Position numbers and translations under genes: made by a program. Below are positions 39,903-50,225 of a stretch of 64,000 bases of DNA, in pieces (within the stretch, counting starts at the first letter, position 1; the number at the start of each line of letters is the position of its first letter). The notes below the pieces were generated by a model, which had not been told where the DNA came from, did not search any database, and saw only the letters and a list, made by a program, of their open reading frames with translations. This DNA is from Seison nebaliae (Eukaryota > Rotifera > Pararotatoria > Seisonacea > Seisonidae), in the NCBI GenBank assembly GCA_023231475.1, contig JALJEE010003220.1:1-64000 (forward strand), in the 5' to 3' direction.

Positions 39903-40452
39903 ATGGTCACGTCAATGATGTCCAACAACATTATACAAACGAATGACATGGATGTCATTGGAATTGTTAAAGATTCCTTTATTATTCGAGATCGTTTTTG
40001 GAGGATAACCAATATTCTTACTTACCAATAATAATTATAATTAACTAGTCAATATTCAATAACTTACTTAATAGTCTCATTATACTGTTCTTCTTTATTA
40101 AATTTTTCATGAATAAATATAAGACAATAAACTATAAAGATCAGATATTTATTCAATGTGAATAAATCTATTATAATATATTTGAATAATAAAAGATTCT
40201 ATATTATAATTATAAAGTTTAATTTTTAAGTAATTCAAAAAAAATTTAATGATTATTGTTCTAATTTTTAATGTATCATTGTATGGTGATTTTATAAGAT
40301 AATTTCAATGTGTCAAGGATAATGATGAAAATTCTTTTATTTAAGAACTCTAATTGAATATAGAAACTAATTTACATATTCCAGATTTAAAGGAAACAAT
40401 TCGTTCAAATTTAAGTTCACACAAAAATAGTTCGATTAGAATCGGAATATTC
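39903..40452. other. Spacer
   Basis: AT-rich with many ATA/TTA strings. No gene seen. Confidence 0.45.
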
Positions 40453-41622
40453 TTATTCTGTTTTACATTGACAATCCAGTTTCTTCGGACATCCTGGCGC
40501 CGGATTTTTTATCGAAATGATTACACCCTTAGTATTCTTCTCATTTGAACTATTTCGTGCTCTTTTCACAGGTTCCTGTTTTACGCTGTTCGATTGTTTC
40601 CGCGTTCTCTTGGAAGCAGTAACTTTCTCATTTCCACCGGGCTGGCTAGGAACTGTTCTTTTTTCCGTTTTCACCGTTGGAGTTCTCGATTTTTTCGACT
40701 CTGTTTTCCTACTTGTCGTTTGTTTTGCTTCGGATTTTGGTGTTCCACGAGATTTCTTCGTACTTTTCTTACCTGACTTTACTGCACTCTTACCATGTGC
40801 ACTCTTTGTACGTGTCTTTTGAGTAATCTTGCTACTTACTTTCGAAGCACTTTTACTGCGCGCACTTTTATTACGTCCTTTTGTAGCGCTCTTACTGGCA
40901 CTCTTTGGGGTAGTCTTACTCCGACTCTTTGGGGTAGCCTTACTCCGACTCTTTGGGGTAGTCTTACTCCGACTCCTTGGGGTAGTCTTACTCCGACTCT
41001 TTGGGGTAGTCTTACTCCGACTCTTTGGGGTAGTCTTACTTCGACTCTTTGGGGTAGTCTTACTTCGACTCTTTGGTCTACTGCGACCACGACTTTTCGA
41101 TGCACTCTTACCACTCGATTTAGATTTCTTAGCGGATAGTTTCGATTTGGATTTAGATCGTCCTCTTTTTGAAACACGTTTCCCTGATTTCTTTGCGGTT
41201 GACTTACTTCTTGTTCGAGGATTGGATGATTTAGCTCGTCGAGATGAAGGCGTTTTCTTACTTCTTTTGGCCGATTCAGACTTGCTTCTTCTGGCGAAGA
41301 TGTCTGTATTCTTTGGTAAGTCTTCGATTGCCTTTTCGCAAATCGACCTATAATCTGACCTCATTCCAATATCTTTTTCTAGAAAACCTGAGAGATTCGG
41401 AGTTGCCTTAGACTTAGCTACCATCCCCTTAATATCTTTGACATTATTCTTCTTGAGCCTATTGTTGTATTCCTTTCCTATGCCAGGAGTGTTTCGATTC
41501 GACCACATCTTTCCCGGTTTTCCTTTGACAAGTCGGTTCTGCCATTTCTTAAACTTTTTACTATTAATTAACCGGAGTTTATTCTTCGACTTTTTTACCT
41601 GCCCATTATTTTTCGGCGCCAT
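40453..41622 (-). CDS. Highly basic Lys/Ser/Arg-rich repeat protein
   Basis: A single-exon 389-residue protein, extremely rich in Lys, Ser, Arg and Thr, probably nuclear and DNA-binding, of no family I can name. The N-terminal 120 residues (MAPKNNGQVKKSKNKLRLIN...) are moderately complex, with NRNTPGIGKEYNN and an acidic/helical patch. The middle carries seven tandem 8-residue units of type PKSRSKTT (24 bp each), resembling S/TPKK-like minor-groove motifs of histone H1 and sperm chromatin proteins. The C-terminus ends in GCPKKLDCQCK with three Cys. There is no winged-helix H1 domain. A minus-strand TATAAAAA at 41712-41705, about 83 bp upstream of the ATG, supports a real transcription unit. 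Confidence 0.75.
   Translation of the reverse strand: MAPKNNGQVKKSKNKLRLINSKKFKKWQNRLVKGKPGKMWSNRNTPGIGKEYNNRLKKNNVKDIKGMVAKSKATPNLSGFLEKDIGMRSDYRSICEKAIEDLPKNTDIFARRSKSESAKRSKKTPSSRRAKSSNPRTRSKSTAKKSGKRVSKRGRSKSKSKLSAKKSKSSGKSASKSRGRSRPKSRSKTTPKSRSKTTPKSRSKTTPKSRSKTTPRSRSKTTPKSRSKATPKSRSKTTPKSASKSATKGRNKSARSKSASKVSSKITQKTRTKSAHGKSAVKSGKKSTKKSRGTPKSEAKQTTSRKTESKKSRTPTVKTEKRTVPSQPGGNEKVTASKRTRKQSNSVKQEPVKRARNSSNEKNTKGVIISIKNPAPGCPKKLDCQCKTE
40899..41075. repeat. Seven tandem 24-bp repeats (coding)
   Basis: Units starting GGGGTAG recur exactly every 24 bp at 40907, 40931, 40955, 40979, 41003, 41027 and 41051, with few substitutions. They encode the PKSRSKTT array, and because 24 is a multiple of three they keep several other frames open as well. 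Confidence 0.92.
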
Positions 41623-41704
41623 AATTGACGATTAGACAAGTTATATGACAAATGAACAAAAAAAGAAAAAGAAAATATTAATTATGAGTTGACTACTACA
41701 TTCG

Positions 41705-41712
41705 TTTTTATA
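41705..41712 (-). promoter_or_regulatory. TATA box of the basic repeat-protein gene
   Basis: TATAAAAA on the minus strand, with a TCAACT initiator-like string about 27 bp downstream and the coding ATG about 83 bp downstream. Confidence 0.5.
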
Positions 41713-42273
41713 GACGAAAATGGTTGAATTGAATCGAAAAGTCAAAAATCGAAGATTTCAAATTAAACTCTTTATTGACCCATATCACTTTTTCACACCA
41801 AACATTTTACCATTTTTTGTCGGTTATGAAATGAATGTTCAACTCTTGAATAACTCTGTGTTTTCAACTGAATAATCTCAACGAAGGTTTGTCCTCATTA
41901 ATTACATGTTTCTTCAATTAATGTATTATCTATCTCTACTATAAGTCAGCAAGTTCCATCATTCAGTTGTAAAATTAAATAAACTTATCTACTTACATGT
42001 GTTTATCTACATATAAATAATACATACATCTAACTTGGATGTTAATTATAATCCCTATAACCTGCAGCAAGTAAATCGAGATTCTGTTAGAGTTACTTCT
42101 GTACTCCAACAATTCCGGCGGTTAGTCGGTATTTCCATAGTTCTCGGTTTCTTTTTTGAATTTTAATATTTCTTTCGTTCCACTTACTTCCATCTTTTCT
42201 AGATAATAAGCAACTTTGAAAAGTGAGTTTTTTATATTCCCGACTCAATGATAAATTATTTGGACTGCTGTTT

Positions 42274-42354
42274 GTTTTATTGAAATTCTCATCATCGAAC
42301 ATCAATTCTTCTCACCGTTTTGTGACGAATATATCAGGATCGATACTATTGTCA
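42274..42354 (+). pseudogene. Fragment duplicated from the Ig-type membrane protein gene
   Basis: Positions 42302-42328 are identical to 44429-44455, and similarity continues to 42354/44482. The reading FIEILIIEHQFFSPFCDEY parallels FIDNQFFSPFCDDY in the intact gene. Stops lie just upstream, so this is a decayed partial duplicate. Confidence 0.6.
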
Positions 42355-42544
42355 TTCATAACACATTTCGTACATTTAATGGCGCGAAGTGTACATTTCT
42401 TTCAGTGCACTCGTGTCTTATTGTTAATTGTTAATGTATATGTAACGGATCTCTAATTTGCTATTTGAAGAAAGTTATGAGCATTTAAAAAATATCGAAT
42501 TTTGTCTAAAGCTAAAGAGCATGTTAAAGAGAGGAATCGATTCC

Positions 42545-42690
42545 GATTCATGAGAGGACTCGAGCCAAAGCATGAGTCTGGCTAATAGCTTGGCTCGAGC
42601 CTTGTATGTATAGGACTCTTATCATGTCTGGATTTTTTTTTTCCATAATGTATAGAGGACTCGAGTCTTATCACTTTGGACTCACGGATC
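42545..42690. repeat. Inverted and direct repeats around GGACTCGAG
   Basis: GGACTCGAGCCAAAG (about 42554) and CTTGGCTCGAGCC (about 42590) can form a stem of about 13 bp around a 20-nt loop. Further copies of the GGACTC/CTTATCA type string follow near 42613 and 42657, giving an imperfect direct repeat of about 45-60 bp. Confidence 0.6.
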
Positions 42691-43508
42691 ATAATCACAG
42701 CACTACCACTTGAATGCACTGATCGTCATCTTTATGATGAGAATAATTAATTGATTTAATAATATTATTGGACATGTCAAAAATTCAATTTTCTATTTCT
42801 ACTAATTAAACCTTTAATTCCCTCACAATAGCTTTCTTCTTTCGTATTATTGAGAATTTTTAATAATATTTTTAAAAGTAATCATTTTGCAATTGAAGAA
42901 TATTAACACGAAAAATTATCATCGTTTATTTTTCCCAATTATTGAATAATGGATAGAGCGTGCATGGAAATGAACTTGATTTCCATTGAAGATCAAGAGA
43001 CGGATAAATTAATATAAACTAATTCACAATATGATTAAATGATAAATGATGAGACTATTTACGTAGGATAACATATAGAGAGTTAATGCGACTATTATTC
43101 AACGATACATGTCGTTAAATGTGATTATATAGAAAGAGTCAAGAAGAAATCTGAGAAGTCAACACGATGATAATGGGAGAAATCAACAAACTGATAATGG
43201 AAGAAGCTTCGATTTTAAGAGCGATGATGAGAAATCATGTATCATGTGAAAGTGTGAATAATCGGATAGAGGAAGAAGAGTTGTCATGAATTGGAATTTT
43301 GGTGTTATTTGGAAAAATATTGATACAGGAAATATTAAAGAATTAAAGAAAAAAAAAGAAAGGGGGGACACATTCGACATGGATGGAGTATAATGTGAAT
43401 GGGGAATAATTTATTAGGGTGAAAAGAAGAGATTGCATTTCAATCAAAAGAGAAATAGATGAATTTGATTGTAAATTTAAAATTAGTCCTATTCTTTTAA
43501 ATTGGGAG

Positions 43509-46500
43509 ATGACGAGCTTGTTTATTGCGTTCAATTTATTCATTGTATTTTGTGGTGGATGTGTGAAAGGAGTGGAGGTGAGTAATGAAAGGAATGCAGA
43601 AGAGATCGCTCACATTTATTTCGAGACTTGTATGGAACATTGTTCGAATGGATTGAAGAATGACACTTCATTCTCTTGTTTTATTACGAATGAGAAATAT
43701 TTGAATAAATTGGATGAATCGAATAAAATTGAACGTGAAAGAAGTAAAATATTTTGTCATCGAAATGAGAAAGATGAAGATTATTCCAAATATTTTTATT
43801 CAAATCAAATTTATTTAAATCATTCATCTTATCGTCATGACGGTGGGAATGATGAAGATGTTCGATTCTTATTATTCTCTGGAAATAAATGGAATGGTAA
43901 ACACATTCGTCATTATATCAAATTATTCGCAGATGATGGTGGAAGTCTAATGATTTATTTAAGACGATTCGACGAATTACCACGATTAATTTTAGATCGA
44001 GAAGATATTGTGATGAGTAATGATGGGAAAGGAATTGTTCAACAATTAAAACATTTCTTCCATCATATTAAACGATATGTGCGAATTATTGGGAAATTAC
44101 TCGTTAATTTTGTGGAACGTTTAAGAAGGAGAAAAATGAAAGATTCGAGATCATTGAACGTATCACTCATCATCGACGATTTACGTGACACATCCAAAAT
44201 TTATGTTCAACAATTTTATGATTGGAAATATTATTTCTTCACTTTCCACGATCAATTGTCTATCGATATCAATATCGAATGTATCACCATCATGAACTGC
44301 AACAAATTATCATTCCTCCTCAACAACAACAACAACGAGAATTGGTGGGAGGATCGCGACAATTCATTTATTAACATTAAACATCAATTAAATATTTTAA
44401 ATAATTCAAATCTCGTTTTCATTGATAATCAATTCTTCTCACCGTTTTGTGACGATTATCATCACGATCGATATTCTTGTCAACAGATTCGTTTATTGAA
44501 TAATGGGAAAATCAATTCGGATTATCTTTCACATTTCTTTCAATTTCCACGACAAGAATCCAGGAAATGGACGAAGGCAGTTCATTTTGAATTGTTAAAT
44601 TATGAGCGAAATTTCAGAAATCGATTACGAATCGATATCGATCGAGAAGAGATTCATTATCAATTATTCTATTTGTTATCACTCCGTTATTCGTTGGATA
44701 TATTTGTGAATAATAAATATTTAGATTTCCAATCAATCAATCGAACGAATTATCCATTACTCATCAATCCGATTGGTGAGAAGATGAAAAAAAAGAATAT
44801 TTATCAAATCTCTTATGAAATTGATGATTGTTGTCAAATGAATATTTTGGATAGGAATCAAGGTGCTCTCATTGGTAATTGTTCGATGAATTCATCGAAT
44901 ATGAATCGAACACGACAATTATTGGAACATCCTCCACTTAACTATCGATATTATCCAGAAATTGGCGAGACAATTCAATTATTTTGTCCACTTTCTATTC
45001 ATGAGACTAATATTGATGGAAATCATTCGGATTGGAATGAATTAAAACAAATCGAATTGGAAGAGGATTCGGTGGAATATTGGTGGAGTAATAATCGCAA
45101 TCAATTGTTCTATACGAATAAACAACGATTTAATATCCATCGAATTCAATTACAACATTCCGGTATCTGGTATTGTCATATGAGAACGATTAATGAATAT
45201 TCATCCGCCACTCTCTATCTCTCTATCGATTATTCATTATTATCTCGTGTTATGTGGCAATCTGTTCAAATTGGTCTTTTACTCAGCATATTCTTCCTCA
45301 CCATATGTAGTATCGTTCTCGGCATTTATCAATGTATCATTCTTCTCTTCTGTAGGAAACGAGTAATTCGATCAAATATGAGGAAGATTAAACGTGTCCT
45401 CCAACAATCCAATAATTATCGATTGAAACATATCCGTTATCTTCAACATAACTACACCAATCTTGCAAGATCAGTTAAAGAGAAATGTGTCGACGATATC
45501 GAACAATTAGCGATGGAATGGAAAGATCTACCCGTACCAGTCGAACGACGACTCATTCTACAAGACGGAGCGGAACGTATTCTTCGCATCTCACATGATG
45601 AGATCGTTCGATTGAGAGTTGAATATGAGACGGAAGTGGCGAAATTGAATGTGAAATGTCAAAGAACGGTGGAAATGTTACGTGATCGATATCAATTGGA
45701 ATCGATTCCTTTACAGAATCTCTGGAATGAGATTATGGAGACGACAATTGATATCGATCTGAATGATTTCAAAAAGAAGAGGAAACCCAGAAAGAAAATA
45801 ATCATCAATTGTACCGCAACGAATAATATCGAAATGAAATTGGATAATGATGACGATGGTGATGGAGATGGAATGAAAGAAATGAAGAATCATCTACAAA
45901 GTGATGATAGAAAAGATCTGACGCATTTATTTGATAAGGAGGAGATCGAATTGTTGAACAAGAGTAACATTTGTGAAAATATAGACGAGAATGGGAAGTT
46001 GAAAGGAATTGCTGTGATGGAATCGAATCGATTATTGAACAAAAATAATTCGTTGAATATCATCAAAAATTTCAATAAAGAATTATGCGACGTCACTCAG
46101 ACGAGATATAAGGAGAATGTTGAATATCAGGAATTAATAGAACTTCTCATTGAGAGGACGGAGGAGACGATCGACAAAGTTTGTTTAGACGAATTCAATT
46201 TCGATTATAATTCACTTCTGGATGATAAGTGTATGGAGGACGACGATGAGAATCGACGGAAAGATAATCCGTTTACGAATTTATTATATAATTCCTTCTG
46301 GTCTTCCTCTCACTTATTGACGATGATTATTAGTGATTTAGGTAAATTGATGAAAAGAAATCAACCCTCCACCAGTGACGGTTGGCGATTTTATCAATCG
46401 TCGAAAAATCGAATGGCAATGTTTTTTAGTCACATTTCCAAATCATCAATTAATTTAAATGAGATTTATATTCAACGAATTTTCCGATTATTATTCGATG

Positions 46501-48251
46501 ATTGGATGAAAGATGAAAATGTTGTCAATGCATCGAATGAGAAAACGAGACGTCAGGACAATTTATTAGAAGCGCCATCTTATCATCATCATCGAACATC
46601 GTCAGTAGATCGGAAGATTTTCTCTTCCTCAATCAACGACGATCAAATGTTATATGATTATCTACATTGTGATAATGAGAAATATTGTAATGACGATGAA
46701 TTGATGGATATTTATTCGTTGAATGATTTAATGGAATTTAATGAGAATGAATTCATTAATCATTTCCAATTCAACTCACAATTAAAACGATCACATTCAA
46801 TGTCTGACATTTATCATTCACATTCTCTCACATCATCCATTCGTCATTTGAAGACGAATGAAATCATAAATTCTTCTCCTGATGATGATGTTGAAAGAAA
46901 TTTATCCTCCTTCTCAACATCACTCTATCAATTGAATAGTTTATTGAATGAGGATGATGGAAATCATCAGAAGTTTCTTATCAATCCAAATTATCATGAA
47001 ACGGATGAGACTGTCAATGATCATTATATCGGTTCTGCTCTCGATCAATTGAATCAATTGAATACGAAAAAGTTATTAGAGAATTCGCGAGATGATACAA
47101 ATCTAGTCAATTCAACAACAATGCCCGATATCTCATTTAAAGATGATGGTGGAGCGAAAGGAAAGAAACGACAAAAAATGTTACCAATCGATTCATTATA
47201 TCCATTTGATTTCATTTATAATTGTGCCATCAAAACATTACATGCTTGTTCGATTCGACGAGAATCACCATCAAATAAATCAAAGAATGAAAATCATCAT
47301 GAAAATGATTTGAAGAAAGACAACAACAATAACAACAATATTAATAAGATATTTAAAAATTTAACAAATTTCGTCCAACAACCATTCCCACAAGATAAAT
47401 ATGGAAAGATTTTATCATCCGATTGGCAAACGGTTCGCAAACGCTTTTTACATCTATTGCGACGATTGCCGAATACGTTGAATTATCTCACCAACACCTC
47501 CTCCTCCTCCACTTTATCTAAAAGTTATTCGAATCGTCAGACCTCGTCACTTACTCGTCATGGGAATATGGTGAGAGATCGTTTATTGTCACACCGATTA
47601 TTCTCTATAACGACAAAGCAGAAAATGGAGAAAGTCAAATCGGAGACTCAACTTTTCATATTGAACGATCAACATAATCATGAATCGAGGAAGAAGAAAA
47701 GACATGTGAGAAATGTCAGTGCTCTGCCCAATCTGCCCATGAAAACTGAGAAGAATTCTCGTCCAATTCTCACCGAAAAAGACGAACAAATGTCTCACAT
47801 ATCACGAGAGATGAAATATTTATTGAAATTATTATCGAAAATGTATTCACAGAATATCGATTGTAAATCCACATTAGCTGCACTTCTCGTACTTCTCATT
47901 CAAGAGAAGGAATTATATCAATTGAATTTATTGAAAAATCAATCGGTCGTTAATACTGGAAGGAGTGAGAGGACAAAAGAGAAAAAGAAAATTTCAAATT
48001 TCCATCCCAATAATGATTTATCACCAACCATTCGTTTTGATAACAATGACGGTAATGAAGAACATGTGCATTTGTTAAACGATTCAATCGATACACATCA
48101 AATCAAATTTGCCACATTATGGCATTGGCTGAAAAGTGGTAGCTCATCATTAAAAATGCCCGTTTGGTTAAATACCGTTTTCTTCGCCACACCACCCCAA
48201 TCACAACAACAACAACAGAAACCACTGCCCCAACAACAGTTTTGTGAATAG
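43509..48251 (+). CDS. Large single-exon Ig-type type I membrane protein, orphan
   Basis: A 1580-residue protein without visible introns. Residues 1-20 (MTSLFIAFNLFIVFCGG) are a signal peptide; I therefore start at the ATG at 43509 rather than the open frame above it. The extracellular part is about 560 residues with scattered Cys and N-glycosylation sites. It ends in an Ig-like domain at about 480-577 (ETIQLFCPL ... YWW ... IQLQHSGIWYCH, the Cys-Trp-D/HSGxYxC pattern). One transmembrane helix lies at about 588-612 (IGLLLSIFFLTICSIVLGIY). The cytoplasmic part is about 965 residues; its first 130 (LPVPVERRLILQDGAERILR, ISHDEIVRLRVEYETEVAKL) look helical and conserved, and the rest is acidic, Asn/Ser-rich and disordered. 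A receptor or adhesion role is inference; I cannot name a family. Confidence 0.85.
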   Translation: MTSLFIAFNLFIVFCGGCVKGVEVSNERNAEEIAHIYFETCMEHCSNGLKNDTSFSCFITNEKYLNKLDESNKIERERSKIFCHRNEKDEDYSKYFYSNQIYLNHSSYRHDGGNDEDVRFLLFSGNKWNGKHIRHYIKLFADDGGSLMIYLRRFDELPRLILDREDIVMSNDGKGIVQQLKHFFHHIKRYVRIIGKLLVNFVERLRRRKMKDSRSLNVSLIIDDLRDTSKIYVQQFYDWKYYFFTFHDQLSIDINIECITIMNCNKLSFLLNNNNNENWWEDRDNSFINIKHQLNILNNSNLVFIDNQFFSPFCDDYHHDRYSCQQIRLLNNGKINSDYLSHFFQFPRQESRKWTKAVHFELLNYERNFRNRLRIDIDREEIHYQLFYLLSLRYSLDIFVNNKYLDFQSINRTNYPLLINPIGEKMKKKNIYQISYEIDDCCQMNILDRNQGALIGNCSMNSSNMNRTRQLLEHPPLNYRYYPEIGETIQLFCPLSIHETNIDGNHSDWNELKQIELEEDSVEYWWSNNRNQLFYTNKQRFNIHRIQLQHSGIWYCHMRTINEYSSATLYLSIDYSLLSRVMWQSVQIGLLLSIFFLTICSIVLGIYQCIILLFCRKRVIRSNMRKIKRVLQQSNNYRLKHIRYLQHNYTNLARSVKEKCVDDIEQLAMEWKDLPVPVERRLILQDGAERILRISHDEIVRLRVEYETEVAKLNVKCQRTVEMLRDRYQLESIPLQNLWNEIMETTIDIDLNDFKKKRKPRKKIIINCTATNNIEMKLDNDDDGDGDGMKEMKNHLQSDDRKDLTHLFDKEEIELLNKSNICENIDENGKLKGIAVMESNRLLNKNNSLNIIKNFNKELCDVTQTRYKENVEYQELIELLIERTEETIDKVCLDEFNFDYNSLLDDKCMEDDDENRRKDNPFTNLLYNSFWSSSHLLTMIISDLGKLMKRNQPSTSDGWRFYQSSKNRMAMFFSHISKSSINLNEIYIQRIFRLLFDDWMKDENVVNASNEKTRRQDNLLEAPSYHHHRTSSVDRKIFSSSINDDQMLYDYLHCDNEKYCNDDELMDIYSLNDLMEFNENEFINHFQFNSQLKRSHSMSDIYHSHSLTSSIRHLKTNEIINSSPDDDVERNLSSFSTSLYQLNSLLNEDDGNHQKFLINPNYHETDETVNDHYIGSALDQLNQLNTKKLLENSRDDTNLVNSTTMPDISFKDDGGAKGKKRQKMLPIDSLYPFDFIYNCAIKTLHACSIRRESPSNKSKNENHHENDLKKDNNNNNNINKIFKNLTNFVQQPFPQDKYGKILSSDWQTVRKRFLHLLRRLPNTLNYLTNTSSSSTLSKSYSNRQTSSLTRHGNMVRDRLLSHRLFSITTKQKMEKVKSETQLFILNDQHNHESRKKKRHVRNVSALPNLPMKTEKNSRPILTEKDEQMSHISREMKYLLKLLSKMYSQNIDCKSTLAALLVLLIQEKELYQLNLLKNQSVVNTGRSERTKEKKKISNFHPNNDLSPTIRFDNNDGNEEHVHLLNDSIDTHQIKFATLWHWLKSGSSSLKMPVWLNTVFFATPPQSQQQQQKPLPQQQFCE

Positions 48252-48560
48252 AAATTTATTTTCAACTAAACGTCTCGTTCCAATTTTCGATTTGGAGTCT
48301 ATTATCCGTTTTATGTTCGGCATATGGTCCCGTACGTGGAATTCGTTTCTGACAAAGATCGATCCATTCGAAAATCATATCGTAAAAACCTGGAATGAGA
48401 ATAGAAGAATATATTATTCATTTTCCCCATATTCAATTTTGTGATTCAAATTTAATTTAATCCAAATCAAATTTTTTCCTTTTCCTCTCCTCGATCATCC
48501 ACTCCCCGTTCACTCACATCACCAATGATGACATTGTATCATCATTCAATTTCACGTAAT

Positions 48561-49437
48561 TTATTTAAATAAACTTTTTGAAAACGATTTTCTTTCTCCT
48601 CTTTTAACAATTACATCATAATAATAACCTATTAATTGTAAGAGAACTCGAATGAGAACTGTGGTACATAGAACAATTGTCGGTACGCAATTTAAGAGAA
48701 TAATAAAATTTTGATGAATTTTATCGCTCACTATCTGGACTATATGAAATCGTTCTTCATCACGACGTTTTCGATAGAGAGCTAAATCGTCGTCATATTT
48801 ACAGTATCGATAACAACGCGTTTCCTCGATCGTATTATAAGATGCACAAGGAACAGACATACATTCTCTAGTTCGTACACGGAAACCTGCATGAGTACAC
48901 ACTTTCGCCCTAACCCAACACGTGGAGAGATGAAGTGAATTGATGAATTGAGAGAAAAATGTTGAACTTATAATCTAAATATTTATCAGCGTCATTGGTA
49001 GTGGGAGCGATGTAACAATCACTCCAAGCAGACCACGAAGAGAAACGATGTTGACAAGTCGTTAGGAGTGAATGATGATAATCTTTAATTATTTCGTCTA
49101 AAGGAACATAACAGACACGCCGAGTTTTACATGCTTGTGCTAAACCGAGTAATTCCACCATAACCTCATAGTCAATCTTTTGATCCATAATCGGAACTAA
49201 CATATCACTCTCTTTACATTTGTAGAATTTGATACTAGAACATTGATTCGTCGCATTGTTTCCCATGAGATGGAGACAGGAATAAATATATGATCTATCC
49301 ATTTTATGGACCATATAGTATTGGAGGATTTGACGAATATCATAATGATGAAGTAAATTGATGACTTTGAAAGCTCTGCTCATTTTATTTGACATTAACA
49401 TTAACATGAATAACGACAAGATGTTAGTTGAGCGCAT
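48561..49437 (-). CDS. TSP1-domain membrane protein
   Basis: A 272-residue protein from exons 49437-48968 and 48909-48561 (58-nt intron, phase 2). It has an N-terminal signal peptide (residues 1-21, FMLMLM core), then a Cys-containing ectodomain. A thrombospondin type 1 repeat spans about 134-193: SSWSAWSDC, GFRVRTREC and CYRYC give the WSxWSxC...RxRxC pattern, with the intron inside the repeat. A membrane helix lies at about 225-250 (LLNCVPTIVLCTTVLIRVLL), followed by a short basic tail. The insert between the first Cys and the RTREC strand is longer than in typical TSP1 repeats. It is convergent with the large Ig-type gene. The role is unknown; TSP1 repeats usually bind matrix or glycosaminoglycans. 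Confidence 0.78.
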
Positions 49438-49584
49438 TATTCCGTTTGTGACGTAAAACGATTATTAATAAGAAAACTCGTTTAAACTTTGAAAATAAAG
49501 TGATTGTTGGAAACTATTCGAATTTAAGGGGAGGGGATGACTTGAGAATGTTTGTGTCATTTCTCGTATCTTTACCAAGCGTAC

Positions 49585-49981
49585 TCATCTAGAAATGTCA
49601 TTGTCATGACAACTGAAAAAGTTGGAGGTGAAGGGGAGGAAGTTACAGGTAACACACAATGACGTGATCAACATCGACGGGAGAGTGTTGGGAGAAAAAC
49701 GGTAAATTTCCGAAAAAATCCTTCTCATTGTCATGAAGAAGGATAGCGGCGATGTGAACGCAGTTGCTAGGGGAGAGTGGACCGATAGATATGGAGGAAG
49801 CAGAATAATAAAAGGAATTGAAATTATTCCAGTCATAATGTTTATTGCTTAATTCATTATTTCTAGTATAAATGTAATTTGTATAAATGATTATACAAAT
49901 CGAAAGGAACACAATAAATTCCACAAAGGAAACTTTTCTTGATTTCTTCCAATCAAATAGAGAAATCTTTAACTTCCACAT
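49585..49981 (-). CDS. Small single-pass membrane protein, hypothetical
   Basis: The ATG at 49981 opens 112 codons ending at 49643. The sequence has a basic N-terminus, one hydrophobic helix (VEFIVFLSICIIIYTNYIY) and a polar C-terminal part, so it is probably a type II membrane protein. A GT donor (exon end 49647) and TTTTTCAG acceptor (exon start 49612) would remove 34 nt in phase and extend the end to CHDNDISR (stop at 49585), 120 residues. No family recognised. It starts about 240 bp from the CAP gene in divergent orientation and is upstream of the TSP1 gene on the same strand. Confidence 0.4.
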
Positions 49982-50225
49982 CTCCCCCAACTCTATTTCT
50001 TTTCCAGTACATTTTTTTTAATATCAAGTTTCCCTTCAAATCATTAGAATCACACAGAAGATTTATTAAAGAAACAAATTTCCTTCTCAAAACAAAAATT
50101 TCATTTTTATTCAAAACAATCGAATCTTTTTCAATAATATTTCTTCCCTTTTATTCCACTCTACTAAAAATATTACTGGAGTTAAATTTACATCACACTT
50201 TTTACGCTAGTCATTCACACGCAAC

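Larger units (their letters stand above)
41713..43508. other. Intergenic region with repeats and a gene-fragment copy
   Basis: No intact gene. It contains the short copy of the downstream membrane-protein gene (42274-42354) and the hairpin/repeat cluster at 42545-42690, both listed separately. The rest is AT-rich. Confidence 0.45.

Noticed and set aside
40905-41075. CRISPR-like array
   Set aside because: The 24-bp units are contiguous without spacers and are coding; the DNA is eukaryotic.
40517-41353. Plus-strand open frames rich in Leu/Arg/Trp opposite the basic repeat protein
   Set aside because: The 24-bp repeat keeps all frames open; composition is a by-product of the minus-strand gene, which has the ATG, TATA box and sensible termini.
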